From Jeotgalibacillus sp. ET6 (lineage in GTDB: Bacteria > Bacillota > Bacilli > Bacillales > Jeotgalibacillaceae), in contig NZ_JARUIU010000010.1 in NCBI RefSeq assembly GCF_029667115.1, positions 53,029 through 117,028 of the forward strand: 64,000 nucleotides of DNA, read 5' to 3'. A model generated the notes under the pieces. The model saw only the letters and a list, made by a program, of their open reading frames with translations. It did not search any database and was not told the DNA's origin. The first letter of the stretch is position 1, and the number at the start of each line of letters is the position of its first letter. Below are positions 17,244 to 24,380 of the stretch, one piece after another. A program made the position numbers and the translations under genes.

Positions 17244-17909
17244 ATGTTTCAATTTTTTAAACGAGTAAAAACGGTAGTAGGTTCAGAATTAAATGCCATG
17301 CTGGATAAAGCAGAAGATCCGGTAAAAATGCTTGATCAGTTTATGCGCGATATGGAAGCGGATATTCGCGAAGTAGAAAGTGCTGTAGCGAAGCAAATTG
17401 CAAATGAAAAATTGCTTCAAAAGAAAGTGGAAGATGCCAACAGCATGGTTTCAAAACGTGAAGAACAGGCAATGAAAGCGATCGAAGCCGGAAATGAAGA
17501 TTTGGCACGACGCGCATTGGAAGATAAAAAGGTTCATGCTGAACAGGCTTCCTCTCTTCAGGAATCTTATACCAGAGCAAAAGAAGATGCAGCTGTTCTT
17601 CGCCAGAAACTTGATGAAATGAAAAATGAATACAATCAAATGAAATTGAAAAAAGATTCTCTTAAAGCCCGTGCTGAATCAGCTCAGACTCGTACAAAAA
17701 TGAACCGTACGATGTCAGGAATCGGGTCTGATGAATCCAGAAGCGGCTTTGACCGCATGGAAGAAAAAGTCCTTCAATTTGAAGCTGAGGCTGAAACAAG
17801 TGAAGACATGCGTTCATCAAACCGCAGCCTGGATGATGAATTTAAACAGTTGGATAACGGCGTGGATGACGAGCTTGCAGCGCTTAAAAAGAAAATGGGC
17901 AAAGCGTAA
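17244..17909 (+). CDS. pspA: PspA/IM30 family phage-shock protein
   Basis: A 221-residue peripheral membrane protein, nearly all alpha-helical coiled coil, of the ESCRT-III-like PspA/Vipp1/LiaH family. The N-terminal amphipathic helix FQFFKRVKTVVGSELNAMLD (membrane-binding helix 0) is followed by the conserved DPVKMLDQFMRDMEADIREVE segment. It assembles on the inner membrane to counter proton leak. AGGAGG precedes the ATG. It shares an upstream sigma-W-like promoter with the DUF4178 gene, and a strong terminator right after it means it should be transcribed above the three downstream genes. Confidence 0.95.
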   Translation: MFQFFKRVKTVVGSELNAMLDKAEDPVKMLDQFMRDMEADIREVESAVAKQIANEKLLQKKVEDANSMVSKREEQAMKAIEAGNEDLARRALEDKKVHAEQASSLQESYTRAKEDAAVLRQKLDEMKNEYNQMKLKKDSLKARAESAQTRTKMNRTMSGIGSDESRSGFDRMEEKVLQFEAEAETSEDMRSSNRSLDDEFKQLDNGVDDELAALKKKMGKA

Positions 17910-17922
17910 TAAATGACAGCAC

Positions 17923-17957
17923 GATAGGATCTGTAAAACAGATCCTATCCCTTTTTT
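17923..17957 (+). terminator. Terminator inside the PspA cluster
   Basis: GATAGGATCTG pairs perfectly with CAGATCCTATC (17939-17949) around TAAAA, followed by CC and six T. It separates pspA from the DUF4247 gene, so the latter depends on read-through or on its own promoter. Confidence 0.93.
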
Positions 17958-17990
17958 GTGCCAAGCAGCAATGAAAGGCAGGTGAACAAG

Positions 17991-18581
17991 TTGAAAAAAT
18001 CCATTCTATCTGTATTGATCGCAGCCGTCCTTCTATTTGTCGCTGCATGCGGAAATGGTTCTGGCTCCATTTTTAAAGATGGGATCGAGGAATATATCAG
18101 CAATACATATCCTTTATACGATACAATTGCCAGTACAGAAAACAGTGATCAGTATGCCCGCGTATACAGAGCTGAAAACCAGGATATTGCGTCTGTTGCA
18201 GATTCACTTCAAGGACATGAAGAACCCACTGAGATGAGCGAAGAAAATGAAGGAAAACAAATCTTTATTTATGATGAGTATTTTGTTACGTTAACTCAAT
18301 CAGAGGATAATGCTTCAAATACTATGATCGAAGTGGCGGAAGAAGAATTTGTACGAAATAATTACAGTCCAGGCTTCTTTGAAGGGTACTTGTTAGCAAG
18401 TCTGCTGGGTAATATTTTCGGAAACAATTGGAGCACACAGCGAAATCAAACGTGTAATTTAAATCCTGAACGCTGCTATGGCGGCTATAATTCTTCAGGG
18501 AGCTATGTAGGAAAAACATCTACGCCGACCATTCGAGGTGCATCTGGCAATCGCGGCGGCGGGACCGGAGCTGGAAAATAA
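17991..18581 (+). CDS. DUF4247 lipoprotein of the PspA cluster
   Basis: A 196-residue predicted lipoprotein with signal peptide KKSILSVLIAAVLLFVAAC (lipobox VAAC). The mature part contains two cysteines in QTCNLNPERCYGGYNSSGSYVG, perhaps a disulfide outside the cell, and a Gly-rich C-terminus (RGASGNRGGGTGAGK). The DUF4247 family is found beside DUF350 and spermidine-synthase-like genes; no biochemical function is known. The TTG at 17991 is chosen because AGGTGA lies five bases upstream; GTG codons at 17982 and 17958 are in frame but poorly placed, the latter inside the terminator. Confidence 0.75.
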   Translation: MKKSILSVLIAAVLLFVAACGNGSGSIFKDGIEEYISNTYPLYDTIASTENSDQYARVYRAENQDIASVADSLQGHEEPTEMSEENEGKQIFIYDEYFVTLTQSEDNASNTMIEVAEEEFVRNNYSPGFFEGYLLASLLGNIFGNNWSTQRNQTCNLNPERCYGGYNSSGSYVGKTSTPTIRGASGNRGGGTGAGK

Positions 18582-18602
18582 CTTACATTGAGAGGAGATT
18601 GA

Positions 18603-19001
18603 ATGATGGAACCATTTTTACTGACCATTATGTATTTTGCTATTGCTATTGCTATCGTAGTAATCGGTTTGGCTATTTTTGAGGTATTAACAAAGAAATA
18701 TAAAGACTGGGATGAGATTTTAAACGGCAACAAAGCTGTTGCACTTTCGATCAGCGGTAAAATCATTGGCATATGCATTATTCTTGCCTTCGCGATTTAT
18801 AATAGTTTCGCAATTACTGAGACACTGATCTGGGGCGGCATTGGCGTTGTTCTGCAGCTTATAGCCTATCTGCTGTTTGAATTATTCACCCGTAAGTTTT
18901 CAGTTGAAGAGCAGTTACATAAAGGAAATCTGGCTGTTGGAATTATCAGTTTTGGTGTCTCTGTCGGACTTGCGTTTGTTATCGGCGCATCCATTACGTA
19001 A
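18603..19001 (+). CDS. DUF350 membrane protein (YjfL-like)
   Basis: A 132-residue protein with about four transmembrane helices. A polar FEVLTKKYKDWDEILNGNKAVAL segment and its partner FELFTRKFSVEEQLHKGNLAVGI show the internal duplication typical of DUF350 (two-helix repeat). The E. coli relative YjfL sits in the yjfIJKLMC cluster next to a PspA homologue. It lies 21 bases after the lipoprotein and 48 bases before the spermidine-synthase-like gene, one operon. AGGAG precedes an ATG-ATG start. Molecular role unknown. Confidence 0.85.
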   Translation: MMEPFLLTIMYFAIAIAIVVIGLAIFEVLTKKYKDWDEILNGNKAVALSISGKIIGICIILAFAIYNSFAITETLIWGGIGVVLQLIAYLLFELFTRKFSVEEQLHKGNLAVGIISFGVSVGLAFVIGASIT

Positions 19002-19049
19002 CATTTGCCCTCACGTTTTTAAAGAAGGCAGTTATAAGGAGTTTAAAAG

Positions 19050-20615
19050 ATGAAGAGCCTGAATGATTTAGGAATTAAACAAAGCAAGGCCATCTATTGG
19101 GCATCTGGAATTGTATCGATATGCGGAATCATTTTTGAAGTATTATTCGGAGCGGCAGGCTCTTACATTTTGGGAGATGGTGTGAAGCAATATACGCTCA
19201 CCATCTCACTTTTTTTAACTGGAATGGGCATCGGAGCTTCTATTAGTGAACGTGTTACCAAGAATCTGATCACCTCTTTTATTTGGATCGAATATGCGAT
19301 TGGACTAATTGGCGGCTTTTCCACTTTTCTGTTTTTCGGGGTGACAGCCTTTCTTCCTGGAGGAACAGACGCTATTTTTCTTTACTCCATTACGTTAATT
19401 GTCGGCGCTTTAACCGGTCTTGAGCTCCCCATTTTAATTCGTAAGGCAAACGAAATTGGGGTAACATTGAGCAAAAGCACTGCACGGGTTCTTTTCTCCG
19501 ATTACGCTGGCGGCCTTATTGGCGGGCTTCTATTTGTTTTTTATCTCCGGCCGGAGTTTGGTCTGGTTAAGACGGCTTTTATCGTAGCATTGATTAATGT
19601 TGGCGTGGCGCTCTGGGTATTAAATTATTTTAAAAAAGAAATCGCACGCTACCGTTTTCATCTGATATCCGGTGTGTCGCTATTTATCGTGCTGCTGTCT
19701 GGCGTTTTCTGGGGAGACGAAGTTGCTTTTACTTTCGAACAAAAGCTGTACCGGGACCCCATTATTTATCATGACCAGACCGATTACCAGCAAATTATTT
19801 TAACAAAAGAACAAGGGGATGTCAGACTGTTTTTGGATGGACAGCTGCAAATGAGTTCAACAGACGAGTACCGGTATCATGAAACGCTTGTCCATCCTGC
19901 TGTAGCAAGCGTAAAAGATCCTGAAAATGTATTGGTGCTTGGCGGCGGTGATGGTCTTGTGCTGCGTGAACTTTGGAAATATGACGACATTCAAGACGTA
20001 GATCTGGTGGATTTAGACCCCGCAGTTGTGGAGCTTGCCAAAACGAACTACGATTTGCTTGAACTTAACGGCGATTCATTTTCTGACCCTAGAGTCAACG
20101 TTCATCATGCGGATGCTTTTTCTTATCTTGAGGAAGCAGAAGGTTTCTGGGATGTCATAATTGTGGACCTGCCTGATCCGAATAACGAATCTTTAAATAA
20201 ATTATATACGCTGCAGTTTTATCAGCTTATTCGAAATCATCTTAACCCAGGTGGCACAGTCATGATACAATCCACCTCCCCGACGTTTGCAACTGATGTC
20301 TACTGGACGATTGATTACACCGTCCAGCAGGCTGGTTTGCATACAGAAAACCTTCATGTCGATATCCCAAGCTTTGGGGACTGGGGGTTTGTCATGGCAA
20401 AACGAGAGGATATCAAAGGTGTAATAGAAACGATTGAGCTTAGGACTGAAACACAATTTTTAGATGAAGAAGTTCTGCAGGGTTTAACGGTCTTTGGAAA
20501 AGATATCGACCGTGAAATTGAGAATCAGGATGGCAATACATTTGACTACCAGCCTAATACGTTAATCGAACCGATTCTCCTTCAGATGTATGAAAGAGCC
20601 TGGCAGAATTATTAG
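19050..20615 (+). CDS. Membrane-embedded spermidine-synthase-like (polyamine aminopropyltransferase) protein
   Basis: A 521-residue fusion. The N-terminal 220 residues have about seven hydrophobic helices; the C-terminal half is a spermidine-synthase fold with the substrate motif YRYHETLVHPA, nucleotide-type loop GGGDG at 298-302, acidic VDLDPAV and the catalytic-type VDLPDPNNE. Soluble spermidine synthases transfer aminopropyl from decarboxylated SAM to putrescine; whether this membrane form does so, or uses another acceptor, is unproven. It closes the PspA/DUF350 cluster, paralleling E. coli yjfC (glutathionylspermidine-synthetase-like) beside yjfL, which hints at polyamine chemistry in membrane protection. 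Confidence 0.85.
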   Translation: MKSLNDLGIKQSKAIYWASGIVSICGIIFEVLFGAAGSYILGDGVKQYTLTISLFLTGMGIGASISERVTKNLITSFIWIEYAIGLIGGFSTFLFFGVTAFLPGGTDAIFLYSITLIVGALTGLELPILIRKANEIGVTLSKSTARVLFSDYAGGLIGGLLFVFYLRPEFGLVKTAFIVALINVGVALWVLNYFKKEIARYRFHLISGVSLFIVLLSGVFWGDEVAFTFEQKLYRDPIIYHDQTDYQQIILTKEQGDVRLFLDGQLQMSSTDEYRYHETLVHPAVASVKDPENVLVLGGGDGLVLRELWKYDDIQDVDLVDLDPAVVELAKTNYDLLELNGDSFSDPRVNVHHADAFSYLEEAEGFWDVIIVDLPDPNNESLNKLYTLQFYQLIRNHLNPGGTVMIQSTSPTFATDVYWTIDYTVQQAGLHTENLHVDIPSFGDWGFVMAKREDIKGVIETIELRTETQFLDEEVLQGLTVFGKDIDREIENQDGNTFDYQPNTLIEPILLQMYERAWQNY

Positions 20616-20631
20616 CAGCCATTAATCAACA

Positions 20632-20700
20632 GAGAGCTTGGGACAAAAGTGTCTCAAGCTCTTTGACTGTTTCACTGCACTTTAACAGGATACTTTCCAC
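20632..20700 (+). terminator. Terminator of the PspA cluster, truncated repeat copy 4
   Basis: GAGCTTGGGACA pairs with TGTCTCAAGCTC (20634-20661) followed by TTT. The bases beyond (TTTGACTGTTTCACTGCAC and ACAGGATACTTTCC) are decayed repeat sequence, so this is the terminator end of the dispersed element with most of the core lost. Confidence 0.75.
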
Positions 20701-20832
20701 TGGGACAGGGATTATCTCCTTCTGGTAGTCCCCCTTATACTCCCTTTCCTCTCTTTTCTCTTTTGACTCCTTCAATTGCAGTTTTTTTATTCCGCGCCAC
20801 CCAAGATCATTGTTAATTAAATAAAGATTGAA

Positions 20833-20857
20833 GTTTCGTTTTACCTGAATTGGGAAT
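20833..20857 (+). promoter_or_regulatory. Possible sigma-B promoter of the SDR gene
   Basis: GTTTCG (20833-20838), 13-base spacer, GGGAAT (20852-20857), compared with the sigma-B consensus GTTTAA-N13-15-GGGTAT. Related SDR genes in B. subtilis (ydaD, yhdF) are general-stress genes, which agrees. The -35 match is only four of six. Confidence 0.45.
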
Positions 20858-20913
20858 ACATCTCATATAACAAAATAAGTCAATTAAAACTAACTTTTCT
20901 TGGAGGGATTTTC

Positions 20914-21789
20914 ATGACTAATCAACAACCGGGTCGTCAGTATGAAGAAATTCCAGTTCAGCAGCAAAATCAGCAGCCTGGCAAAGAAACGGAAATGGAG
21001 CCTCGCCCAGCCTATCGCGGCAAGTCGTATCAGCCGAGTGGAAAGCTTGCTGGAAAAACAGCTATAATTACAGGTGGAGACAGCGGCATTGGGCAATCTG
21101 TAGCCGTTCATTTTGCTAAAGAAGGGGCAGACGTAGTCATCGTTTATTTAGACGAGCATGAAGATGCACAAAAAACAAAAACGATGGTCGAAAAAGAGGA
21201 CCGGAAGTGCATGATCCTTGCCGGTGATGTGGGACGCGAAGCCTTCTGCCAGGAAGTCGTCCAGAAAACGATTGATGAATTCGGCAGCCTTGATATTCTT
21301 GTCAACAATGCGGGAGAACAGCATCCGCAGGAAAGACTGGAAGATATTACAGAGGAACAACTCGAGCGAACGTTCAGAACCAATGTATTCGGCTATTTCT
21401 TCCTGGCAAAAGCAGCTCTTCCACACCTGAAAGCGGGCAGTACCATTATTAATACAGCATCTATCACGGGATACGCTGGAAAAGAAATTCTGCTTGATTA
21501 TTCGGCAACGAACGGGGCAAGAACGTCCTTTACACGCTCGCTTGCCCAATCGGTTGCTAAAAAGGGAATTCGCGTGAACGGTGTGGCACCGGGACCAATC
21601 TGGACTCCCCTTATTCCTTCAACCTTTGGGGAAGATAATATTGATAGTTTTGGAGAGGAAACCCCTCTTGGCCGCCCTGGCCAGCCGGAAGAACTGGCAC
21701 CTGCTTATGTTTATTTAGCCAGTGACGACTCCTCCTATGTTTCAGGACAAATGATTCATGTGAACGGCGGAATGGTCGTTAACGGCTAA
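20914..21789 (+). CDS. General-stress-type short-chain dehydrogenase with catalytic Lys replaced
   Basis: A 291-residue SDR of the YdaD/YhdF/YghA group, with the usual Gln/Pro-rich N-terminal extension (1-45), cofactor loop TGGDSGIG (53-60), NNAG (about 131), the Ser in INTASITG and GVAPGPIWTPL after the active site. The YxxxK pair reads Y196-S-A-T-N200: the codon for the general-base-assisting lysine is AAC. This residue is nearly invariant in active SDRs, so redox activity may be lost or changed. The reading frame is otherwise intact and full length. It has its own promoter and terminator. Confidence 0.9.
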   Translation: MTNQQPGRQYEEIPVQQQNQQPGKETEMEPRPAYRGKSYQPSGKLAGKTAIITGGDSGIGQSVAVHFAKEGADVVIVYLDEHEDAQKTKTMVEKEDRKCMILAGDVGREAFCQEVVQKTIDEFGSLDILVNNAGEQHPQERLEDITEEQLERTFRTNVFGYFFLAKAALPHLKAGSTIINTASITGYAGKEILLDYSATNGARTSFTRSLAQSVAKKGIRVNGVAPGPIWTPLIPSTFGEDNIDSFGEETPLGRPGQPEELAPAYVYLASDDSSYVSGQMIHVNGGMVVNG

Positions 21790-21809
21790 TGGAATGAATA
21801 TGGTTTATA

Positions 21810-21845
21810 AGCTGCTTTGACTTTTTTAGTCAAAGCAGCTTTTTC
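21810..21845 (+). terminator. SDR gene terminator
   Basis: AGCTGCTTTGACT pairs perfectly with AGTCAAAGCAGCT (21828-21840), then five T. Confidence 0.93.
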
Positions 21846-21904
21846 CATTTAAATGAATGATTTACACTTTCCATGTGGACTTAATTTTATTGGAGCTTAT
21901 TCGT

Positions 21905-21933
21905 TTGACATTCAATTGCAGAGTCCTTATAAT
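21905..21933 (+). promoter_or_regulatory. Promoter of the marR gene
   Basis: TTGACA (21905-21910), 17-base spacer, TATAAT (21928-21933), a perfect sigma-A consensus. A dyad begins five bases after the -10. Confidence 0.9.
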
Positions 21934-21936
21934 CAA

Positions 21937-21962
21937 TAATTAGTTTGTATAGCAACTAATCG
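21937..21962 (+). promoter_or_regulatory. Putative MarR operator at its own promoter
   Basis: ATTAGTT (21939-21945) is the inverted copy of AACTAAT (21954-21960), covering the predicted transcription start. Its reverse complement TTAGTTGCTATACAAACTAA shares the core TAGTTGCTATA-NN-AAC with the pirin promoter at 24213-24228. Autorepression by the adjacent MarR protein is the natural reading. Confidence 0.7.
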
Positions 21963-21973
21963 GGGTGATGGTT

Positions 21974-22405
21974 TTGAATCTTCGTTTTCAGGATTATATA
22001 AGCATCAAACTTCATAAGACGGACCTTGTTCTGACCAGCTTTATTAAATCAAAGCTTGAGCCGTTTAATCTGGCGCCTGAGCAAAACCTGATTATGATGC
22101 TGCTATGGGAGCAAGACGGGCTCACCCAAAATCAGCTGGGCAAAATGCTGAATAAAGATAAAACAAATATTACCCGAATGACCTCAAGTCTTGAAAAAAA
22201 GGAATTAATTAAAAGGCTTCAGTGGCCACAGGACAAACGGGTTACAAAAATATACTTGACGTCTAAAGGCAGTGACCTAGGCAATCAGGTTATTCCCGTT
22301 GCAGAGCAATTTAACAAAGTTGTATGCAAAGATCTTTCCGGGGAAGAACTCGCTGAACTGGATCGGCTGCTGACTAAAATCAGCCGAAATGTCCAATCTA
22401 TTTAA
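21974..22405 (+). CDS. MarR-family transcriptional regulator
   Basis: A 143-residue winged-helix regulator. The DNA-binding region is LTQNQLGKMLNKDKTNITRMTSSLEKKELIKRLQWPQDKRVTKIYLTSKG, including the wing residues D-x-R (QDKR). No cysteine lies near the N-terminus; the single Cys is in NKVVCKDLSG (around residue 117), so a YodB-type N-terminal thiol switch is not evident. TTG at 21974 is chosen because GGGGTGA lies five bases upstream; a GTG three codons earlier overlaps that site. It precedes azoR and probably represses itself, azoR and the pirin gene. Confidence 0.85.
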   Translation: MNLRFQDYISIKLHKTDLVLTSFIKSKLEPFNLAPEQNLIMMLLWEQDGLTQNQLGKMLNKDKTNITRMTSSLEKKELIKRLQWPQDKRVTKIYLTSKGSDLGNQVIPVAEQFNKVVCKDLSGEELAELDRLLTKISRNVQSI

Positions 22406-22424
22406 AGGATGCATGATTCAAATC

Positions 22425-22434
22425 ATTAGTTGCT
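22425..22434 (+). promoter_or_regulatory. Half-site of the MarR operator before azoR
   Basis: ATTAGTTGCT repeats the left half of the operator found at the marR and pirin promoters; the right half (GCACGATT) is not conserved. It lies in the 81-base gap between marR and azoR. Confidence 0.4.
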
Positions 22435-22486
22435 GCACGATTCTGTCATCTTAACTGTCAAACATACTATTCTGGAGGTTTTTACA

Positions 22487-23113
22487 ATGGCAAACGTACT
22501 ATTTATTAAAGCAAATTCCCGTCCGATTGAGCAGGCGGTAAGCGTGAAACTTTACAAAGAATTCCTTGAAAATTATAAAGAAACACACCCGCAGGATACG
22601 GTTACGGAGCTGGACCTTTTTGAAGAAAAACTTCCGTATTACGACCTTGACATGATCAACGGCATGTTCAAACTGTCAAAAAACATGGAATTGACTCAAG
22701 AGGAACAAGAAGCTACGGTGCTTGTAAATAAATATTTGAATCAATTCCTGGAAGCAGACAAAGTCGTATTTGCATTCCCGCTCTGGAATTTCACCGTGCC
22801 TGCTGTATTGCATACGTATCTTGATTACCTGGCACAAGCAGGCAGAACATTCCGCTACACAGCTGAAGGTCCTGTCGGGCTGCTTGAAGATAAAAAAGTT
22901 GCCATTTTAAATGCACGCGGCGGCGTATATTCTGAAGGACCTGCACAGTCCTCTGAAATGGCTGTTAATTATGTTGAAACGATGCTTGGTTTCTGGGGCG
23001 TACATGATATTACTTCTGTGATTGTAGAAGGACATAATCAGTTCCCTGACAAAGCAGAAGAAATTATTGAAGATGGCTTAGAAAAAGCTGCAGTTGCTGC
23101 GGGCTCCTTTTAA
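22487..23113 (+). CDS. azoR: FMN-dependent NADH-azoreductase / quinone reductase
   Basis: A 208-residue flavodoxin-fold enzyme that reduces quinones and azo compounds with NADH by two electrons, protecting thiols. Visible features: FIKANSRP at the FMN phosphate loop, FAFPLWNFTVPAVLHTYLDYLAQAGRTFRY (FMN-ring and dimer-interface motif) and NARGGVYS. Start ATG at 22487 follows GGAGG. In B. subtilis the paralogues AzoR1/AzoR2 are controlled by MarR-type thiol or quinone sensors (YodB, MhqR), which agrees with the MarR gene directly upstream. Confidence 0.92.
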   Translation: MANVLFIKANSRPIEQAVSVKLYKEFLENYKETHPQDTVTELDLFEEKLPYYDLDMINGMFKLSKNMELTQEEQEATVLVNKYLNQFLEADKVVFAFPLWNFTVPAVLHTYLDYLAQAGRTFRYTAEGPVGLLEDKKVAILNARGGVYSEGPAQSSEMAVNYVETMLGFWGVHDITSVIVEGHNQFPDKAEEIIEDGLEKAAVAAGSF

Positions 23114-23174
23114 TAAATCAAGGCGACTGATATGGACTGAGAAATACTGAAGAAATAATTTATACAGCGTAAAT

Positions 23175-23209
23175 AAGAGCCTGAGACAAAATTTTGTCTC
23201 AGGCTCTTT
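23175..23209. terminator. Bidirectional terminator between azoR and the pirin gene (repeat copy 5, end only)
   Basis: A perfect palindrome: AAGAGCCTGAGACAAAA faces TTTTGTCTCAGGCTCTT. The sequence is that of the terminator end of the dispersed repeat; decayed core sequence (GGTTCACTTC near 23245) follows it. Confidence 0.88.
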
Positions 23210-23330
23210 GATGTTCAATGGCTTTAGGCAGTCGTTTTCAGCTAGGTTCACTTCATATTAACAATAGATACCAGCTCATTTTACCTTCCCTGTGCTGCTG
23301 TACTCCCTTTTTCTGATTGATGTTTCGTCC

Positions 23331-24188
23331 TTACTTTGCAGGAGGTCCAAATTTTCCCTCATGAAAATCCCTATAGGCTTGTTTAATTTCATCCATTGAA
23401 TTCATGACAAAGGGACCATACGGCACAATTTCTTCTTTAATCGGTTCACCTGAATAAATAAGGACTTTAACTCTTCTACTTTTGGCTTTTAGGGGGAATT
23501 CACTAGCCCGTGATTGATCCCCTTCTTCATTGTAAGAAAGGGAGGCTACTCCATGTTTGGACAGACTTACTTTCTCACTTCCTGCCTCCAGTTCTCCAGA
23601 AAGCACATACATAAATGCATTATGTGTTTCAGGAAGAACATGCGTATAAGAAGCACCTTCTTCCATAGAAATCTCAGCAAGTGTAATGGGGACGGCGGAT
23701 TGAAGTGGACCTTGAACCCCTCCAATTTCCCCTGAGAAGACTTTAACTGAACTGCCATCCCGCTTCACAACAGGTGCTTCTTCCCCATAAATATTTTGAT
23801 ACGCTGTATCACTGTTTTTTAAATTCTTCGGCAAATTAAGCCAAAGTTGAAGGGTATGGGCGATATCCTCCCCAACTGCCTCTTCTGCATGTCTTGCTGC
23901 CCAGCCGGCATTCATATATTGAACATCACCGGGCTCGAGGATATCCTGTCCTCCTCCGTTGTCAATATGTTCAAGCCTGCCATCTACCACATAAGTAATG
24001 GTTTGAAACCCACGATGTGGATGATCTGAGAATGCACCCCGCTTAAACCAGTCTTCAGCCATTAAAATGAATGGATCAAACTCTTTCCATTTTCCTGCAG
24101 GAAGCACCCACCCCTTTTGAATAAAAGGAAAGGAAGCTTCTTCATAGTGAACTGACCAATGATTTTTGACCTCTCTTTGTAAAGTCAT
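23331..24188 (-). CDS. Pirin family protein (YhhW/YhaK-like bicupin)
   Basis: A 285-residue bicupin. The N-terminal cupin has the metal-binding signature DHPHRGFQTITYVVDG, and the second set GWAARHAEEAV supplies the third His and the Glu. Pirins of this type bind Fe or another divalent metal, and some (E. coli YhhW) cleave quercetin, but the natural substrate is uncertain. Start ATG follows AAAGGAGCG. Its promoter -10 TATAAT (24235-24230) is followed at the same distance by an operator like that of the neighbouring marR gene, linking it to the quinone/electrophile response. Confidence 0.88.
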   Translation of the reverse strand: MTLQREVKNHWSVHYEEASFPFIQKGWVLPAGKWKEFDPFILMAEDWFKRGAFSDHPHRGFQTITYVVDGRLEHIDNGGGQDILEPGDVQYMNAGWAARHAEEAVGEDIAHTLQLWLNLPKNLKNSDTAYQNIYGEEAPVVKRDGSSVKVFSGEIGGVQGPLQSAVPITLAEISMEEGASYTHVLPETHNAFMYVLSGELEAGSEKVSLSKHGVASLSYNEEGDQSRASEFPLKAKSRRVKVLIYSGEPIKEEIVPYGPFVMNSMDEIKQAYRDFHEGKFGPPAK

Positions 24189-24212
24189 CTTTATCCGCTC
24201 CTTTAAATTAAA

Positions 24213-24235
24213 TAGTTGCTATAACAACCATTATA
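24213..24235 (-). promoter_or_regulatory. Pirin promoter -10 and shared MarR-type operator
   Basis: Minus-strand TATAAT (24235-24230) is followed by GGTTGTTATAGCAACTA (24229-24213), which on the plus strand reads TAGTTGCTATAACAACC. The 11-base core TAGTTGCTATA is identical to the reverse complement of the marR operator and AAC follows two bases later; GTTG/CAAC form the dyad. Confidence 0.65.
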
Positions 24236-24380
24236 CAGAAGTATTTGTCGAGTGAAAGTTATATGTTTCTAAAACTTAAGCAGCTATAAGACCTGCAACC
24301 AATATATGAGCATACTGCATGGTTCAATTCCCGCTCCGTATCAGCCATTTATCGGAGCGGAAAATGACCATTTTTATTTC

